Of a DNA stretch of 7,585 nt, positions 7,101-7,585 are shown one piece after another. The DNA is taken from contig JAGRJX010000103.1 of assembly GCA_020442545.1 (NCBI GenBank), forward strand, positions 1 to 7,585, in the 5' to 3' direction. This stretch comes from Lysobacterales bacterium (GTDB taxonomy: Bacteria > Pseudomonadota > Gammaproteobacteria > Xanthomonadales > Xanthomonadaceae). Position 1 is the first letter of the stretch; each line of letters begins with the position of its first letter. Below the pieces are notes generated by a model. That model worked only from the letters and a program-made list of their open reading frames with translations. It was not told the origin of the DNA and did not search any database. The position numbers and the translations under genes are program-made.

Positions 7101-7585
7101 GCGCTGGTATTGGCTGGCGATACCACGCCGGGCGTGGCAGCAAAGCTGATGCTGGAACCGGCGACCGGATTGCCGAGGCCGTCCTCAAGCCGGACCGAGA
7201 CATCGAAACTGCTGCCGACGTCAGCACTGACCGGGTCCGGCGTCACCTTGACCAGCATCTTGGGCAGGGCAACTGCGGCAAAGGTATGGAACGACGGGGG
7301 GTTGATGCAGACATAGCCCATCGTCTGCAGCTGCCCTTCGCAGGCTTCGATGCTGACACTGCCGGCATCCGGCCCCAGCGTCAGCGTGGGGCCGGCCGTT
7401 CCGCCGGTCGGGATGCTGATGGCGGCGTCGTCGGGCGGCGAGCTCAGGTCGCCCGCAAGATTCAGCGTGGCGCCGTTGCTGCCGTCGGTGATGATGCGCC
7501 ACAGCGCGATGCCGGTGCCGCCGCTGTTGGTGGCGTTCAGCGGTAGCGGCAGGGTGTCGCCGGGGTTGCCAGACTGGTTGTCCGC
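4166..7585 (-). CDS. Autotransporter with Ig-like repeats and C-terminal outer-membrane beta-barrel (N-terminus outside window)
   Basis: 1139 residues are visible; the frame stays open to the window edge, so the gene is partial at its 5' end and no signal peptide can be seen. Residue 1 is the codon at 7583-7585. Order of parts: Ig-like units at about 1-105, 106-213, 214-314, 315-412, 413-514, 515-614 and 615-716; a helical, acidic linker at 717-812 with C736 and C756; a classical autotransporter barrel at about 846-1139 ending in LRFEF, with the terminal Phe used by the BAM machinery. Many units begin with GD-x-Q and contain a W-x-V-x-x-G strand and a TD-x-x-G-x-A turn, as in Big_1/invasin-like domains. 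By family knowledge the passenger would be exposed on the cell surface, probably as an adhesin, but no catalytic motif or ligand site is seen. An internal ATG at 7321 is not the start, because the Ig-like sequence continues upstream. A hairpin follows the stop; the phosphatase lies 292 bases downstream. Confidence 0.9.
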   Translation of the reverse strand, partial: ADNQSGNPGDTLPLPLNATNSGGTGIALWRIITDGSNGATLNLAGDLSSPPDDAAISIPTGGTAGPTLTLGPDAGSVSIEACEGQLQTMGYVCINPPSFHTFAAVALPKMLVKVTPDPVSADVGSSFDVSVRLEDGLGNPVAGSSISFAATPGVVSPANTSAVTGAGGVATASFSADQAGSFPSAMSVIYDPDGIPSNGNELLATYGFSFATPAPGILNKPSVNSGDNQTLTVGDRIAMPLRVLARTGAGTPEANVTVNWSVLQGAAQLDAASTLTDSSGYTGMGLVATAAGTIVVRAERADVPAAYEEFTLSALAPASLSIEGGDGQVASPGSTGDDLVVQLLLDGSPFGGGQIAWAVESGDATLTDSHSGTDAGGLARVGISFGTGVGPVVVSASSEDPPAGPVYFHLDVAPPSSIVHLEIHAGDHQNGPITTAGDNPLVVSLTDGDGAPIDDATVYWEVIGGDASVDGVSSSTEGGGFAAMTFRFGAAAGASTIRASLTGGDIYRDFEVTAYVPQLIQQGGDGQSGLTGSELPEDFVVSIAPPVSPIAKSLTGVDIHWQVIEGGGSLSATTTPTDGDGQARVRLRLGPAPGNNVVRAEIAGGPTLLFNATGYNTPPAAMLRIVSGDGQQIPTTSPSAPLVVETLDGDDEPLSGVALDWSIDNGSLSAASTSTGSDGQSSNVAQVAISGTAVVNVAVHGSPELAVSFTLNGGVANILDLTDDEHEVAVAIDTLCPALLAMDSHTPEQHDLLERCLELLDNAGDHPDDVVHALDEMMQDTALVQAHSALLAASTQFGNINQRLNALRAGRQQPLSLDGLSLANSSGIMPLALLPEAGDGETGTDFSRWGFFANGTLGRGDSDGGRSRPQYDYDTSGLTAGVDYRVNDHWFAGVALGYTRQDNSLGDDQGRVDMRGWSVSGYTTWFNTHNWYVDAVLNWGSNDYDMQRRIAYQIAGSGGITRVDQVAQASSSGDQSYAALSFGRDFQKGAWSIGPYLRASWARVSFDAYQESLPGSGAGSGLGLAVAARDVDAAMLVLGGKASRAISTDWGVLMPSLSLEWEHQLQDDPQHVVAHFLADPTRTPFEIRGTPLDRDYYRLGIGLSALWANGRSGFVSYEHLIGASGISQGTLSLGLRFEF
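4169..5050 (-). other. Autotransporter beta-barrel (translocator) domain
   Basis: Residues 846-1139 of the visible protein, 294 residues, the usual size of a 12-stranded autotransporter barrel. It opens with FSRWGFFANGTLGRG and shows alternating amphipathic strands with aromatic ends, such as YDTSGLTAGVDYRVND, WFAGVALGYTRQD, GWSVSGYTTWF and WYVDAVLNWGSNDYD. It then has DQSYAALSFGRDF, WSIGPYLRASWARVSFDAYQE and YYRLGIGLSALWANG, and finishes with GTLSLGLRFEF. Strand order and the terminal Phe match the autotransporter beta-domain family (PF03797 type). Confidence 0.9.
5152..5437 (-). other. Helical linker with two cysteines before the barrel
   Basis: Residues 717-812 change abruptly from beta-rich Ig sequence to helical sequence rich in Leu, Asp, Glu and His, including LLERCLELLDNAGDHPDDVV and FGNINQRLNALRAG. 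C736 (TLCPALL) and C756 (ERCLELL) are 20 residues apart. From memory, similar 'CP-x-L ... LL-x-x-C' helical linkers precede the barrel in other gammaproteobacterial autotransporters. It probably forms the helix that threads or plugs the barrel and the folding-start region next to it. Confidence 0.6.
5438..7585 (-). repeat. Array of about seven Ig-like units of roughly 100 residues, five with a GDxQ signature
   Basis: GD-x-Q motifs begin at residues 226 (GDNQ, 6899-6910), 325 (GDGQ, 6602-6613), 426 (GDHQ, 6299-6310), 524 (GDGQ, 6005-6016) and 628 (GDGQ, 5693-5704). The spacing is 99, 101, 98 and 104 residues. A related ADNQ lies at residues 1-4 (7574-7585), and the unit between it and residue 213 lacks the motif. 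Each unit then reads roughly PLVV-x(6-7)-G-x-P-x(3-6)-V-x-W-x-V-x-x-G and later TD-x-x-G-x-A. The units are diverged from one another, so this is an old array rather than a recent duplication. Confidence 0.8.

Noticed and set aside
7319..7321. ATG as the start of the autotransporter
   Set aside because: The frame is open for 88 more codons to the window edge and the upstream residues are clearly Ig-like repeat sequence; no signal peptide follows this Met.
5438..7585. CRISPR or recent DNA-level tandem repeat
   Set aside because: The periodicity is about 300 bases and visible at the protein level only; the DNA of the units has diverged and no short identical repeats with spacers occur.

Overview
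The window is GC-rich throughout and gene-dense, with the housekeeping order SAM-methyltransferase / rnhA / dnaQ typical of gammaproteobacteria. Together with a classical type V autotransporter (outer membrane, Gram-negative) and a eukaryotic-type Ser/Thr kinase and PP2C phosphatase, this suggests a high-GC gammaproteobacterium, most likely in or near the Xanthomonadales. That placement is an inference from gene order and protein style; no marker phylogeny was possible.

Layout. (1) 1-1551, plus strand: a tight operon made of the 3' end of a YafS-like methyltransferase (cut by the window start), ribonuclease HI (rnhA) and the proofreading subunit of DNA polymerase III (dnaQ). Adjacent genes overlap by 11 and 1 bases. 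(2) 1630-3096, plus strand: a membrane-anchored PknB-type Ser/Thr kinase with a GTG start, one transmembrane helix and a TPR-like extracytoplasmic C-terminus. (3) 3172-3873, minus strand: a compact PP2C-type phosphatase that converges on the kinase. (4) 3874-4165: a 292-base intergenic region rich in inverted repeats, including two very strong adjacent stem-loops and a hairpin just past the autotransporter stop codon. (5) 4166-7585, minus strand: the C-terminal 1139 residues of a large autotransporter. It carries about seven Ig-like units of roughly 100 residues, five of them bearing a GDxQ signature, then a helical linker with two cysteines and a beta-barrel ending in Phe. Its reading frame is still open at the window edge, so the N-terminus lies outside.

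How the genes work together. rnhA and dnaQ both serve chromosome replication (removal of RNA-DNA hybrids, and proofreading). The kinase and phosphatase are the natural opposing pair of a reversible Ser/Thr phosphorylation switch, the kinase probably sensing something outside the cytoplasmic membrane. The autotransporter is a surface adhesin-like protein. Nothing in the sequence directly links it to the switch beyond being next to, and on the same strand as, the phosphatase. I do not see a wholly new system here. The most open questions are the kinase's extracytoplasmic domain, the Ig-repeat adhesin and the palindromic intergenic region.
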